Source: Caprimulgus europaeus (taxonomy: Eukaryota > Chordata > Aves > Caprimulgiformes > Caprimulgidae). Taken from it: a stretch of DNA of 64,000 bases. Each line of letters opens with the position of its first letter. Positions within the stretch are counted from its first letter, which is position 1. Location of the stretch: NCBI GenBank assembly GCA_907165065.1, contig OU015528.1, positions 73,947,474 to 74,011,473 of the forward strand, in the 5' to 3' direction. The notes under the pieces were generated by a model, which made no database searches, was not told the origin of the DNA, and was given only the letters and a program-made list of their open reading frames with translations. Positions 36,986-50,311 of this stretch are shown here, one piece after another. The position numbers were made by a program, and so were the translations under genes.

Positions 36986-38446
36986 AATTCTAAGATTTTA
37001 CTTTATTTCATTTTATTTTTATACATCTGACACTGTCAGAGCTGAAAAATGAACTTACATACTCACCTACATGTGTTATCTACATGAACAAAATAAAAGG
37101 GAGTGATTATCCCTGGAGCTGGGATTGGTGGCAGTGAAATATTTTTGCTCTACACTTTAGCCCAAGTTTTCACTCAAATTCACAAAGGGAAATCAAGCAC
37201 ACTGCCTCTGCTTTGCCTAAAGCTTGCTGCTGATTTTTCAGAGCTGAAGATAGGTTAGTATATGAGAAAGCCTGGGAAGGGAGGTTATTTTATTTTTTTC
37301 CTTACTTTATTTTAATTTAATTATTTTTTATTACATTTATGTGTGTTAATTTAAAATTTTATCCATTTTATTTTTTTATTAATTTTATTTTTTTCCACTA
37401 CATCTCTTGATCTCACAAAGTATCTTTCTTCTTGGATGTCCCCAGACCATCATGTCTACATTTCTACAAGTGCATTTTAGGATGAAAATAAACCGATTAA
37501 GATGCACTAAATGTTACGTCTCCCACAAGAGATTTTACTTGTTCGTTCAAACTGGCTCTGTTGTTTCCTCCCAAGCCTGGTCTCCCCCACCACACACCTC
37601 TCCACAACTTCCCAGGTTTCTTGCCCTGAAAGACAAATTCCACTAAATATCAGTGAAATTTAGGAGAAACAACGTGGGCATTTCCTTCTGTCTGGACAAA
37701 AAAGATTTAGAGGCCAGATCTGTAGGTTAAAAGACCAGAAAGAAGAAAAACAGCTGCAAACATTAATTGTTTGTGCAGTTCCTCAGTTGGGGGTTGATTC
37801 CTGCTCACCCCCAGTCATCCAAGATGCCCCTTCAGGCCACTGGTCACGGCTCATAGGAGCTCCCCAACTCTTGAACAAGAGTCCAGTGAAACCAGTCACT
37901 TTTCTTGTGAAACATTTCAGTCATTTTAGGTCAAAAGCGATGCCGGAGCTGCTTGACCTTGGAGCACGTGCTGTGTACACAGGGCTCCAGGTGTACTCGA
38001 TCTCCACTCAGCCTCTGTGGTCAACACGCTTGAAGACCAAAGCACTACAACTTCAAAGATGAAAGGTATTAAATTCAAATAAAGCCAGAAAATTATCAAG
38101 CTTTCAATGAACTTGACTTCATCCTGAGCTGAAGTACTGGGTGGAAAGTCATAAAGACCTCCTGTGATCCTCCAGCGTTTGTTCCCACACTCACTGTTCG
38201 GTGAAGAAGGGTCTCCAGGACTCGGTGGAGAGACTCTTCACGTCATCTTGAGCCACTCAGAAAAAAAATCCCACGGGGTGAAGGATGTGGCTTCCTGACA
38301 CATAAGTGCTCTTGACCTACAGAAACCTTAGGGTTGGTTTTTACGTTTGTTTTTCAGCACTTATATATATACTCACCATGTGTGAGTAGTCTCTGGGTCA
38401 TGAAATACTGAGGGTTGTGTAGGGTCTGTTTGGGGCCAGGGTAGCA

Positions 38447-38493
38447 CCAGGTTGCCACCTGGTTGCCACTGTTTGCCACCAAGTTGCCACTGG
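38447..38493 (+). repeat. Short degenerate minisatellite (ggttgccacc-type unit)
   Basis: Four diverged units of 10-13 bp built on gttgccac. No function is suggested. Confidence 0.75.
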
Positions 38494-39615
38494 ACTGTGG
38501 GAGCCCCCTGCATTGTGTACTGAGTTTATGCTTGGAGTTACGGCTCAGTGGGACAAATGGACATAACCTTCTTCCAACATCTGTTGACTAATTATCAGTA
38601 ATTAAGAACAAATGCAAAACAGGCAAAACTTGATGAAAAACACAAACTGTTACTTGAACATAAACATCATCAATAAATAGTTAATAGATGACATGAAGAT
38701 GGCAACAAATGGCACTCAAAAATACAGTCTACAGTAGTTTGTTTTCATAAGACAAATAAAATCATTTATCTGTTGTTTTGCCAGAGGTTTCATTTGTGTA
38801 GCTCATTTCAAGACTCTTTTCCCATTTCTGGCCAAGGAGGAGTAGGTTGTGCTTGTCTCAATCTCTTTAGGACATGAACTGACAAAACCTCCCATTTTAT
38901 TGCTTCCTTCCCTACTCATCACCAACACTTAGAGCTCTAAGATTTTGGTATGAAAGGCATCTCTTAGACTGGTCAGGAGTAAGAAGATCAGACTTCATCC
39001 TCAGATATCTAGAAGAATATTTTTTGTTATCAAATGTCACTAGGTAATAGCCATTAGTTTGACCTCCAGGATGCAGCAGTATGTGGTCTTCAGAGATGGG
39101 TCACAGCCCCATTGAGTTGGTGCCATAGCAGCACTGAAATCACAGCTGAAATCACAGGGGAGGAATAAATGCTAGAGAGTGAGACAAAATGTTTAAACTA
39201 ACGGCTTACGGTGGCAGAAGAGCAAATGGCTATGAAGGATGCATCTGCGGTATCATGTTCAGACTGGGGGATTTCAGTAAATCGAAGGAGAGCAGCTCTA
39301 GGACAACCTTTCAGGCAGAGTTATGGGGAACAGAAAATCATATTGCCTTAAAGGTGGAGTTTCCCTGACCTGTGAGAAAATAGTATAAAATGGGGATAGG
39401 GGATTGTCATTAGAAACTAGACATCCTTTCCAACCTGAGGTCCTCTTCATGCAAGCGTAAACTCAGGAAATTTTTTAAAAAAATGGCAGCAGATCCTACT
39501 CCATCCATGGAATAGGATGCATTTGGGGTGGTCCCTCTCCTGCAGCCAGACCTCCAGGAGCAAACCCTGCTGCTGTCTGAGGCTGATACAGATGGCTCAG
39601 GATGCAGGGTCCATT

Positions 39616-39652
39616 GAGCTCATCCTAGAGAGCTCATCCTAGAGAGCTCATC
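39616..39652 (+). repeat. 14-bp tandem repeat, about 2.6 copies
   Basis: Unit gagctcatcctaga repeated without mismatch. Confidence 0.9.
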
Positions 39653-39744
39653 AAACTTCTGAAATCTCCCTTGGAAAATGACACCATGCATTCTAGTCCT
39701 GGCACACGTGCGTCTACCTTAACATTTGGAAGGTGTGTGGAAGG

Positions 39745-39835
39745 TAGTGGAAGGTGTCCCTGCTCGTGGCAGGGGGGTTGGAACTAGATGATCTTTAAGG
39801 TCCCTTCCAACCCAAACCATTCTGTGATTCTATGA
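39745..39835 (+). mobile_element. CR1 LINE 3' terminal fragment
   Basis: Starts at tagtggaaggtgtccctgct and ends with accattctgtgattctatga. Confidence 0.93.
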
Positions 39836-42800
39836 TTTATGTTAGTACTCAAAATACATGTCTCATCCTTAGATAAAACGTTATCAATCTTTTTAATGGA
39901 TATTCCATATCTTCCTTGGTTGGCAGTGACGCAGCGTGGGTGTTCCTCTGTTCCCTCTTTACTCACCAGTGGAACCGAACAAATTATAAAATTATTTACC
40001 CCATTTGTTTGTTTTCTTTCTCATAAAGACTGTTTCTTTGCAAAAACTGAATCAAGATACATCATCTGAGAATAAAGGCAAGCTGCTAATATAAAGTTCA
40101 AAACAAGCGCATCCATGACTGCCGCAATTCTGATGCCCCATAACACTGACTCACTTCTTTCTACAATTTAAAGTAAGTATATCAATCTTCAGTTAAAAGT
40201 ATGTATTGTTTTCAGGCCTGAAATAAAAAACAACCTGCTTTTTAATGGAGAAAATTATATAAAAGGAAATCTCAGATGGTTTAACACTGCAAAGGTTTGT
40301 CCTGCTCAGTGTGGATACAATTTGCCTTTCCTTGTTCTTGTATAGTGTGCTGTACGTTTATCATATCTGGCTGCATCAAACTGTTAGAGCAGTTCCAAGG
40401 TTTACACGCTGAGCTTCAGCTCTTCTTTCCCAAGAACAGTCCTGACATTGCTTCCAAGAAATAGATTTGGCCCATAAATCGCAGAGAGCTTTGGAGTCTC
40501 TTCAGAACATCAGCACCGTAGACTCGTAAAAAAATACATGTTCTCTCGTGTCTAACATTTTATTTATTCTGAAGGCCATCATGTGGTTTTTCCTGTACTC
40601 TGGGTGAAGATTTAATTCAGCACATATATGAAAATTTCAATCTATCTCAAGGCTAATTATCTATCATTGTCATTGCTGCTGCTGCTGCCTCTGTAACTCA
40701 TCAGCTGGCGGATCGAGTCCCAAGGTGGAGGTCAGTAACTCATCTGTGCCACCAACGCTGTCTTCAGCTCTTCACTGACCTGGCTCTCTGATGCTCTGCT
40801 TGTCCTTTCAAGTGATCTAATGCACTGTGTTTTCTAATGCATCCATTTATTCCATAACTTTTTGTTAGCACTGGCTTTCTGCTGCAATTTGTCTTAGTTG
40901 TAGCTCTGGCAACAGCAGCCACTCCTCTCCTGTCTCCTTCCCTGTAGCAATTTCAGCTGCCCGACACAGCGTTAATGATTACAGCCCAGTAATTGGTTTT
41001 GGCACCATTAAATCAACCTTCAGCTCCCAGCACGATGGCTCTCTGGCTATTCTATTTGGCATGCTTTATTTGGGAAGGATATGATTTTATCTGGAGCTTT
41101 CTAACAAAGCTTTCACAACCCAAAATTCCTGGAGGACCCAGGAGCTGTTTTCAGAACTTGGTTTTGAGTTCAAAGGGAACCTGATTAACAAATTTGCTTT
41201 GTTACAATGGACTTTAAACTCATCTCTGTCAGCCCCCAGTAAGAGGAAATTCTCTGGAAGAGTTAAAAATGGACAAGATGTTTATAACACTGAGATCCCT
41301 CTCTGTTGTCCCAGAAGAGTTGTGTTTGTCTCTCTCTACAGAAAGAATCACTCGACCCTGGCAGATCATCAATGGGAAAACCAGCTCGAGGACTTCCAGC
41401 GTTGCTCTTCTACCCTTGACCAAGGGGCACGTTTTTTTCCAGTTAATCCCGCAGTGCTGGGATGATTGTACATTTCTTGCCTTTGAACATACCAGGGGGA
41501 CAAGTCTGCTGCGAGGACACAGGGTTTCTGAAGGTTGCGTGTGAAAAGAGAAGAGAAACCAAAACCTTTATGTTTTGCAGTTCCCATGGTCAGTTTTACT
41601 TAGTAGCTGCTTGTAAGGACCGAGAGGTTTTTAAGCTCATACTACGGTTATAGAAATCTTGAAATGAGGGGGAAAAAAAAAATCAAAGCTCAGCAAAAAT
41701 ATTTCTATCATACTCCAGCTGTAATCTAGTGATCTAGCCAAAGTTCCTTGCTTGCTTCTCTTGGCTTACAGCAACTTTATTTGAGTGCCTTCCTTACAGG
41801 TTTGGGAGATTTTCTCATAAACAAGGATTCACACATTATTTTATAACTCCTGTGGCAGTGGGACCCAAGGGGCAGATGCCACATGGGTGAACACAGCACT
41901 GCCAGAGTGACCAGCACCACCAGCTCCCCAGATGGTTTTTGTCATCGCTTGGGACATGAGGAGGAACATGAGCCCAGCAGGAGGAGAAAAGCAGTCACAA
42001 CCTTTTACCATTTCCAGTCGAGGAGAGGTCTGGGGGAGGCAGTCAGCAGGGGGAGGCCTGAGCTCACAGATTCAGTGCGAGTCTCATGGAAAGTACAGGC
42101 AGCAGGATTTAAATGGTGCTGCAGAACTATTGCATTTTACTTTCTCCACATTTCTGTTTAGTTCTTGGAGATCAGATGAGAGATTGAAAAAATGAAGAAG
42201 CTGAAACATTCAGAGTCAGGGATGATTTGTCCAAATTATTCATTATCATCTCCCCTCTCCTTTGGGTTTTCTAGCAATTTGAATTCATGAAGATTGTGGA
42301 TTCTCTCTCTTTTACGTTATCTTATTTAATGTAGCACAGAAGCTTTCCCATCTGCTCCTTCATACCCTAAAACCTCAACTGGAAGAGACACAACTTAGGA
42401 TAGAAGATTTAGAGAAAAAAAAAATCTTCAAAAATAGAAAAGTTCCATTAATATATACCATTAAAATTTCCCTTCTGAGCCTCTTACACATGTACAAGCA
42501 ATCCAGCAACATCCAGTTCTTCTTTCAGGTTGGTGGCAGAGTTTAAGTAGGACAGCAGCTGTGGGCCTGTTTCAAAACATCCCTTTGAAGAGCAGAGGAA
42601 AGACGCCCAAACTGACACCAGTTGTTTCTGTGTTTGGAGTCTGTGCACCTGCTGATCAGCGAATCCAGCCCTCTCCTCTGCTGCATTTGCACATCAGACA
42701 TCCCTTGTCAGCCCAGGGAGGGTGGCAGTAACGTCACAGGGAAATCTGGATCGTTACTGTGTGTTCAAGAGGAAAAAAATGCTACTTTTAATAAATTACA

Positions 42801-45599
42801 AAAGGACATAGAGCAACAGTACCACGTCCCAATTTTGCAGGTTTTCTACCTTGTCATTCAAGCTCCCCACAGCAGGATGAAGAGAAAAGAAAAATCTCCC
42901 TCTCCTTGTCCTTCATTATGTGCACAGGATCCCCTTGGCACCACCATATCCTTGCGATACAGAATTTTGTGATGCTTTCTGCAGAGAGGTGGGATGAAAG
43001 ACCTTCCTCGCCCACAGCAAGCATGCTTTGCCATGCCAGGAGAGGTCAACCCACCAGCAGCGATTGCCTGTGTGACTCCTGCATCTTCCCAAGTCACCTC
43101 AAGGCTACCTGGCAGCCAAGCACATCCAGGAGAAGGAGGTTTCCTTCCCCAAACTCGGTGTCCCTGAGGCACATGCTCCATTAAACACTGGTTAGCCATG
43201 GGATGACTAAAACACCTGCCTGAAATCCAGACTGCTGCCTCCTGTGATGAAATCTTTCCAGCTGGCACTGCCAGCAACCACGGGCTTTTTCCTCTCCCTG
43301 GGCTGTGGAATTCAAAACCTGCTGCAGCTACAGCCTCTGAATTGAAAAACAAGTAATTTAAATCCTATTTGTACAGGGGAGCTGTTATCTTCCTAAAAAT
43401 CTAGATTTCCTGGAGTCTGAGTGCAGAGGGCTCCATCCCACGAGAGAGGTGTGAACCTCTTGCCTTGGGATCTCGCACGGCACCAGTCACTGCTTTTATT
43501 TAGATAACTTAGGGCTGAGATTGATGACAGCAGTTAGAAACTGTGCTAGTCCTGAGGTGTAAAAATAAAATGTTCCACAAACAAAACTTCCAAGTGCCTA
43601 TTTCTTCATCTTTCCTATGGCTCATCGCTGATACTTCAAATCAGACAAGATGCATCTGATCAGCTGAGCACAGAAGAAAACACTTTCTAACCCCTTTTTC
43701 TTCATCGACAGAGTCCCAGTGTAGCCACTTCATTAATTTACCCCTGATGAGAGTCTCTTTACTCAGTCTGGTATTACACACTTTCCTTTTAAGTAGCAGA
43801 TCATGTCAACCCTCCATCAGTCCTCTGGCACCTCTCCAATTTTCCAAGGTTTGTTAAGATTTAAAATTAGTAAATTAGAGAGTCTTGTGCTACTGGTCTT
43901 AAGACTCAGAGTGCAGATCACCTCAGACTTCTCAACTGAACATGTTTATGTTTAGCAGGTGACGCTTCACATCCTCCCTGGTTACAGAGGGTAAATTATT
44001 TCATTTGGTGTGGATGAACTCCTCCTACTTTGCTCTGATATAAGAAAACAGGAATTATTAATCTTTGGTGATTTTTTTTCTATTTGATGGATGCAAATGG
44101 TACAATCATAAATAACAGAGAAGCTATTCCTGAACTAAGATACCAAATGACATTTTAATGTCTTCTGTCTGTAGCATACTTAAGATTTTGTATTTCTTCT
44201 GTTCCTTTTGCTTTGCATTCTCAATAATCTGCTTGCAATATACATACTATCGATTAATCTCTTCTAAACACCTCCTGAACTCATCATTCAGATACACAGA
44301 TCTTTCTTCTCTGTTGAAATATTGCTCTGGGCTGACAAAATATTAATCCAAAGACATTTTAAATAAATCTCCATGTTTGTAGTTGCAAGGGTGGTGATGT
44401 TTCTCACTCTTTGAGACCAAAGTTGTAAGTGATTGATAGGCTATCAAAGAGATATTTCATGTTTTTAATGAGTGTCTCCTCAAAACAGTGATCTTTCAGC
44501 CCTTGGTACACAGATCACCTCCATTTTGAAGAGTCCATGGAGAGAAGCAGGGTCCTTCTGGGCTGTGAGTCCAGTTCCTTCTGAACAAGATGAAGATGGA
44601 TCCATCAAGGAGGTTAGGACAGGAGTCACCAGGCTCTACCCACCACAGCCATAGAACAAGGCTACAGAGCAAGAGCTCTACTGTTTGTAGCTTCAGGAGA
44701 CCAAAGACATGGAAAGGGGTAGATCTGCAGGGCCACCCTGCTCTTTCCTCCAGAAACACTGCCTAACACGTCCCTGTATCAAGTGTACCTGGCTCCAGCC
44801 CATCTCTCCATGCACAGTGCCCTAGCACCTATCTCCTAGCGCCCACCGCCCGCCTGCTGGCTCTTCCCTGCTCACATCCCAGCGCTGGCTGTTCCCAAAA
44901 AACATTGTGTATTTGGCACAAGCATGTCCCCCAGGGCAGGGCAGGGCAGCTGACATCCCCTGGACATCCTGGACAAAAATGAAGAACCTGCCCCACCTCC
45001 AGTCCACCTGCTTTTTGCTCCATCCTCCTTGCAAAACCAAGCAGCTGCCAGTAGCTTGTCCACCCAAGCAAGAGACCTTCCCCTTGCCTGAGGCATTCAG
45101 ATGCTCCTGCCAAGGAAGGATGAACATCTGCAGTGAGATGCTGGGACTGCATCCTGCTTCCCCAGCCAACAAGAGCTGAGCCACTGCCAGCAAGGGAGGA
45201 GGTTTCTGTGGGTGCAAGATCACTGGCAAAATGCTGGTGCATCTGCATGGTTGACTCCTCACACACACTCATCCTTCCCTGAACTCATGTTCCCTTTTTC
45301 CCTCCCTCCTCCATCCTCCTCTTTCTCCTCCTGTTTTCAGGCATTTCTTTGCCTTTGTCTCCATGTCCTTAGAGCTGCCACCTGCCTGGACACCTGTAGC
45401 AGCAGGACAGAGGTCCTCCTGAGTGGGTGCCTCTACACAGCATCATCCTTCACATCGCAGCCAAGCCGCCTGCCGCGGGGAGGTTGGTGTGAGGACGTGT
45501 GGAACAGGAGAACACTTGGTTCAGTAAGTTATTTGGTTAAGGACCATTCCATGCCATAGAAATAACAAATAACGAGGAAAATGCTAAATGAAACAGACA

Positions 45600-46035
45600 C
45601 ACAAACGTTAATGAGCAGGTGAGGAGAGAGATAATAATGGAGGCCAAAGCCTGTCAGGCACCAACTGGTGGGCCATTAAAAGAACAGCTCCAGCCTTAGA
45701 GAGGGTCAGCCTCGATTTTGGAACTGGTAAGAAGGAGGAAATACGGTCAGCATGAGTATTAAGGGATATTTGAGGGGGCTTGGGGGGCTGCGCGAAACTT
45801 ACTATGGGATGTCATGGGGAAGGCCCGCAGACACAGAAAGGATCGGGGTGGAACAAGTGTGGGAAGATGATGAAGAGGGAGGATGATGGAGAGGCCAGAG
45901 ATGTGTGAGCAGGCTGTTGGGCAGGGTGTTCACCCGACTGAGCCCTGTCCCTGATCCCTGCAGTCTGGCCTCTCTTCTTTTTAAATCTCGTTCTTAATTA
46001 CCTTTTCTGTGTCATCTCGCTGTCTTGTGCGCCAG
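45600..46035 (+). mobile_element. LTR-like element related to the one at 55.1-55.8 kb
   Basis: Shares several blocks in the same order with 55.4-55.8 kb: ttttggaactggtaaga, a gatgtgtgagcaggctg / gatgtgtaaaacagggcc block, gactgagccctgtccctg, and a pyrimidine-rich segment ending tcatctcgctgtcttgtg. The blocks look like the U3-R-U5 of an avian retrovirus-derived LTR, but the ends are not defined, no target-site duplication was identified, and no coding remnant is visible. Confidence 0.5.
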
Positions 46036-47499
46036 CCCCTGGCCCACAGTCACCCGTCACCCTCCCAAATGCTGTTTGTGAGCATGCCAAGTTTCAGACT
46101 TGAAGTAAATACAAAGCCTCAATTGCAACAAGAAAGAAAATGTGTTTTGTTAAGTAATTACAACTTGCCAAGAGGTGTTCAACACAGGCAGGCTACTAAG
46201 GAAGCAGGCCCTACAAATAAATATAAATCCAGTGGAACTAGGGTAATAGGGGAGAACCTGCAGAGACCGCACGGCAACTCCATACAAGCTGCTTTCCGCC
46301 AGCCTTCACTCGTATCAGACAACGTGAGGAACAGCAGGACACTGAGTTACAAAGTTGTCTTTAAACAGTTTGAAGCCAGTCAATCATTTTCAACACCTTG
46401 ACACACAGGAACCATGCCTGAAAACCAAAAGGTTGAGGTTCAAGTGTCTTCAGATCTGGAAACACAACTGTCCACTCAGGCACCAAAGTGAAAATTAGAA
46501 TGCTTATACTGATTTTTGTGCGGTGCTTTGAGCTGCTGTGACTGTAAAGCAATTAAATAACCACAGTATCACTTTCAGAAAAAGTTCCATAATAAATTCA
46601 AGGAAAGGCTGAAAACATGGAAAACCAGCCTAGAACACACAAATGCAGCCATTATTTCCTCAAAGTAACTGGATGAATTCAGAGAGGTTGCACCCTTGCC
46701 ATTTCACTTTTAGCTGTCAAACACAAAGCCTGAAAAGTAGGTCTTGGAAAAGTTTGGTTTACCTCCTTTTATGAGTTTCAATGGGCACAGAAAGCATTTA
46801 TCCTTGTCTTGTACAAAGCCATGAAGTGAATTAGAATTAGACTGAGGACATCAGGCTTGGGCAGCTGGTCAGCACTTGCTCACATGGAGCCTTGCTATCA
46901 TCCATTTGCTGAGCTGCTGCAAATGGTCACTGAAAGCATTACAGTATTCCCTGATAAGAGGAATACCAACAGATAAGAAAAGTACCTTGGAAAGTATGTT
47001 CACAGAATCACTTTTTATTAAGACTCCAATCAGCAAAATTACTTCTATTTCCATCTCCAGGCAATAAAATGAAGAAATGTGATTTTATCTCTATCTCTCT
47101 AAAGTTACTAAAGTTTAGTAATAAAACAAGTTTTTGTAATGGCATTCAGAAATAAGTTATCTTGATATGAACTCTTGTGTCACCCCTAAAATGAAGCACA
47201 ACTTCCCCAGATTGCTTTCTTCCAATACTTTTTCACAACTTAGGGACCTTAAATTAAGACACAAGTAAGCTAGAAGTTCCCAGCATGCTCAAAATGGAGG
47301 TAATGGGAGAGATTTTCCATTAAAAATTTATCGAATAAGAGAAAATACCAATACATTAAATTATTTTGACAGGTTTTTTGGCTGAATCCAGCCATACAGT
47401 AGCAGCCAGCATAACAGTAGCAGGGGAAAACTTGTTTGTACTCAAGTATCAGCTTAATGCTCAACAAGCACAGCTGAATACCAAAGCCACTTCAGGAAG

Positions 47500-48300
47500 A
47501 ACTTTGACAGGCTGGAGGTGTGGGTCTATGTGAGCCTGATGAGGTTCAAGAAGGCCAAGTGCAAGGTCCTGCACCTGGGTCAGGGTAACCTCTGGTATCA
47601 ATACAGTCTGGGGGATGAAGGCTTTGAGAGCAGCCCTGAGGAGAAAGACTTGGGGGTACTGGTGGATGAAAAGATGGACATAGCCAGCAACATACACTCA
47701 CAGCCCAGAAGGCCAACCATATCCTGGGCTGCATCACAAGAAGCCTGGCCAGCAGCTCAAGGGACGTGATTCTGCTCTTCTACTCCACTCTTGCGAGACC
47801 CCACCTGCACTGCTGTGTCCAGCTCTGGAGTCCTCAGCAGAGGAAATACAGGGACCTGTTGGAGCAGGTCCACAGGAGGCCACAAAAATGATCGGAGGGA
47901 TGGAACAGCTCTCCTAGGAAGAACTGCTGAGAGAGTTGGGGTTGCTCACCCTGGAGAAGAGAAGGCTCTGGGGAGACCTTATTGCAGCCTTTCAGTACCT
48001 GAAGGGGACCTGTAAGACCAGTGGAGAGAGACTTTTTACCAGGGCCTGTAGTGAAAGGACAAGGGAAAACAGTTTTAAACCAAAAGAGGTAGGTTTAGAT
48101 TAGATAGGGGGAAGAAATTCTTTATGCTGATGACAGTGAAACTGTGGCACAGGCTGCCCAGTGAAGCTGTGGATGCCCCATTATTGGAAGGGTTCAGGGT
48201 CAGGTTGGATGGAGCTTCTAGCAACCTGGTTTAGTGAAAGAAGTTCCTGCCCATGGCAGGGGGTTGGACTACATTTGTTTCTCATTTTTTAAAGTCCTTC
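47500..48300 (+). mobile_element. CR1 LINE fragment, about 800 bp
   Basis: Starts in the reverse-transcriptase C-terminal coding part (aggccaagtgcaaggtcctg, then ggatgaaaagatggacatag), passes gagagttggggttgctcacc and gtttagattagataggggga, and ends after ccatggcagggggttggact without the canonical tail. Stops and indels interrupt the frame, so it is dead. It is the longest CR1 copy here. Confidence 0.93.
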
Positions 48301-50311
48301 TTTAAAAAAAGTTAAGCTCTAAAAAGTTACTTGCAGTTTTAATTCCTGTTCTTGAATACCCAACTATGGGTATTCTTTTTTATAGACTGAGGAAATTACT
48401 GTACCAAACTTTCTCACTTATTCTGTGTGTGCTGTTAGCAGTAATTTCTGCCAATAAATTTGAGGTAGATATACAACACATCTGTTTTTGTGAATTTTTA
48501 AAAGACTCTTTTCATGTCTGCTGGAAAGTCCCTTTTTTAGGAATCTATGAAGGTAGCAAAGTGAGATCCACTACCTTAAAGTGACAAAATAGATAGATTA
48601 TCCTGATGATTGTTCTGTTCCCAGTATTTGATTGCAAAGGATGCAAAACGTCCTTGCTCTAAAAGTACATCCAGAGTGATCAAAAACCCCAGAAAATCAT
48701 AATTAAAATCTGGAGTGAAATTTACTGTAGCAAGGCTTTATTTCTATCATCACAGTAATTCTCTATTTATATGTCATTAAAACCTTCCTGGAATAAAAAT
48801 GTTTCACAGCTGATTCTGAGTACCTTTCAAGTTATTTCTCTAACAGAGCTCATACAAATTTAAGCTGAGAATTTCAAAGTAGTCTAAATAAGGTGACTAG
48901 ATCATCGTCACCTATTGTCAATGAGATCGTTTGAATATTACACTAATATTACACTAATTACTTATTTTGACTTGGAGCTGTAACTCTGCTATTTTGCATC
49001 TTGAGTTGGCCACCAGCATAGGTTCAAATGGAAGAATATCTGTAAGACACATGGTCAAGTGTGCACTGCTAATCCATGCCTAAACCTTAAGTTAGATACC
49101 CCTTGGCTTTATGCTCTACAGGCAGGAGATATTAATAACATTTTTGTGCAGTTACCATGAACACATCTACTGGTTTAGATATTATTTTATTCTACAGGTC
49201 AATTATCTAAAGAGTTTTGGCATCTTAAAGTATTTTACTTCAATTCCTCAATAAGCAAAGGTGAGCATGGTGCCTCACGTTCCCCAGGTGTCTCAGAGTA
49301 GGAGCACACGTATGGACAGGTTCTGCAGAGCTGATGTTACAGCAACGTGTTCAAAGCAAATGCTACGTGTCCACATTTAGAAGAAATTAATTGTGCCCAG
49401 GAGAGCCAACTTCTCTCCATTCAGAATAAAGGGTGTCCAAATGACAAGATCAGGTGCTGATGTTGACAATGTGACATTTGAAGTTAGATGAGATGAATGC
49501 TGCCCAGAAATCCCACATATCATCTGTGTAAGTTACTTAACCTTAAATATTGCATGGTGCGGATTTCATGTTCTCCCTGCAGTTTTATACTCCCTGATCC
49601 TACCATATGTAAATCCATAATCTTTATTTTCCTCTTCTGTGAAAAGGCATCCGCTCCCGAGTCATTTAATACCTCCTCCTCCTCATTAGTTATGATTTGC
49701 ACCTGACAAAAATACTTTGGGGATACCTGACCTACTGCTCAGAAAGACATTTTTGTTGTGACTGTTTCTATCACTGTAACTAGTGTTTAAATCTGCAGTT
49801 TAGCACTGGTCCTTGCTACTTGGTTGTTTGGTGTCCTTCACTAAATTCTCTGCTTGTTATTCTTGCTATTCTCCAAGGGAACTTTAGCCTTTTGGCCTTC
49901 CTTTGGCCCTTTGTAGTCTCACAACCCTTAGCTATACCAAGAGACTGTGGCTGATGCTAGCCAGTGCCAACAAGATTATATATGGTTTTGAATAAAGATT
50001 GATGTTCTCACTTTTGACTTTGCACACAATTAACTCAAATATATAATGCCCATTTACAAGCTTTTTAGGTTTCTGATGTCAAAACATTTTTATCTAGGAA
50101 AATGATGGATAATAAGACTTACAGTTATAGCAGGAAGTTCCTATGTCTGGAATTCCTGATTTCTCTACATTTCCAGTATTCTTCCTTCTAACCCAAAATG
50201 ACATTGATACTCAAGGTAAAACAGATTCCACACATCTCATTTACTTACAGATTCTCACAAACAGATTTCTAAAAAAATACAAACAGATTAGAGCATGGAA
50301 CAATAACAAAA

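Larger units (their letters stand above)
36986..50311. other. Intergenic region between TMEM243 and MEIG1
   Basis: About 13 kb without any exon I can support on either strand. It contains CR1 fragments at 39.7 and 47.5-48.3 kb, an LTR-like segment at 45.6-46.0 kb, a 14-bp tandem repeat at 39.6 kb and a short minisatellite at 38.45 kb. The remainder is unique-looking, mildly AT-rich sequence. Open frames up to 164 codons (for example 42858-43352) have no domain or splice support. Confidence 0.65.

Noticed and set aside
42858-43352. 164-codon minus-strand open frame in the intergenic region
   Set aside because: No domain, no plausible splice partner or promoter, and another frame is open on the other strand.
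44822-45272. Overlapping minus-strand frames of 148 and 147 codons
   Set aside because: Two different frames are open over the same interval, so composition explains them. Neither resembles a protein family.
47461-48015. Frames with apparent protein composition near 47.5-48 kb
   Set aside because: They are remnants of CR1 reverse-transcriptase C-terminal coding sequence, with stops and frameshifts.
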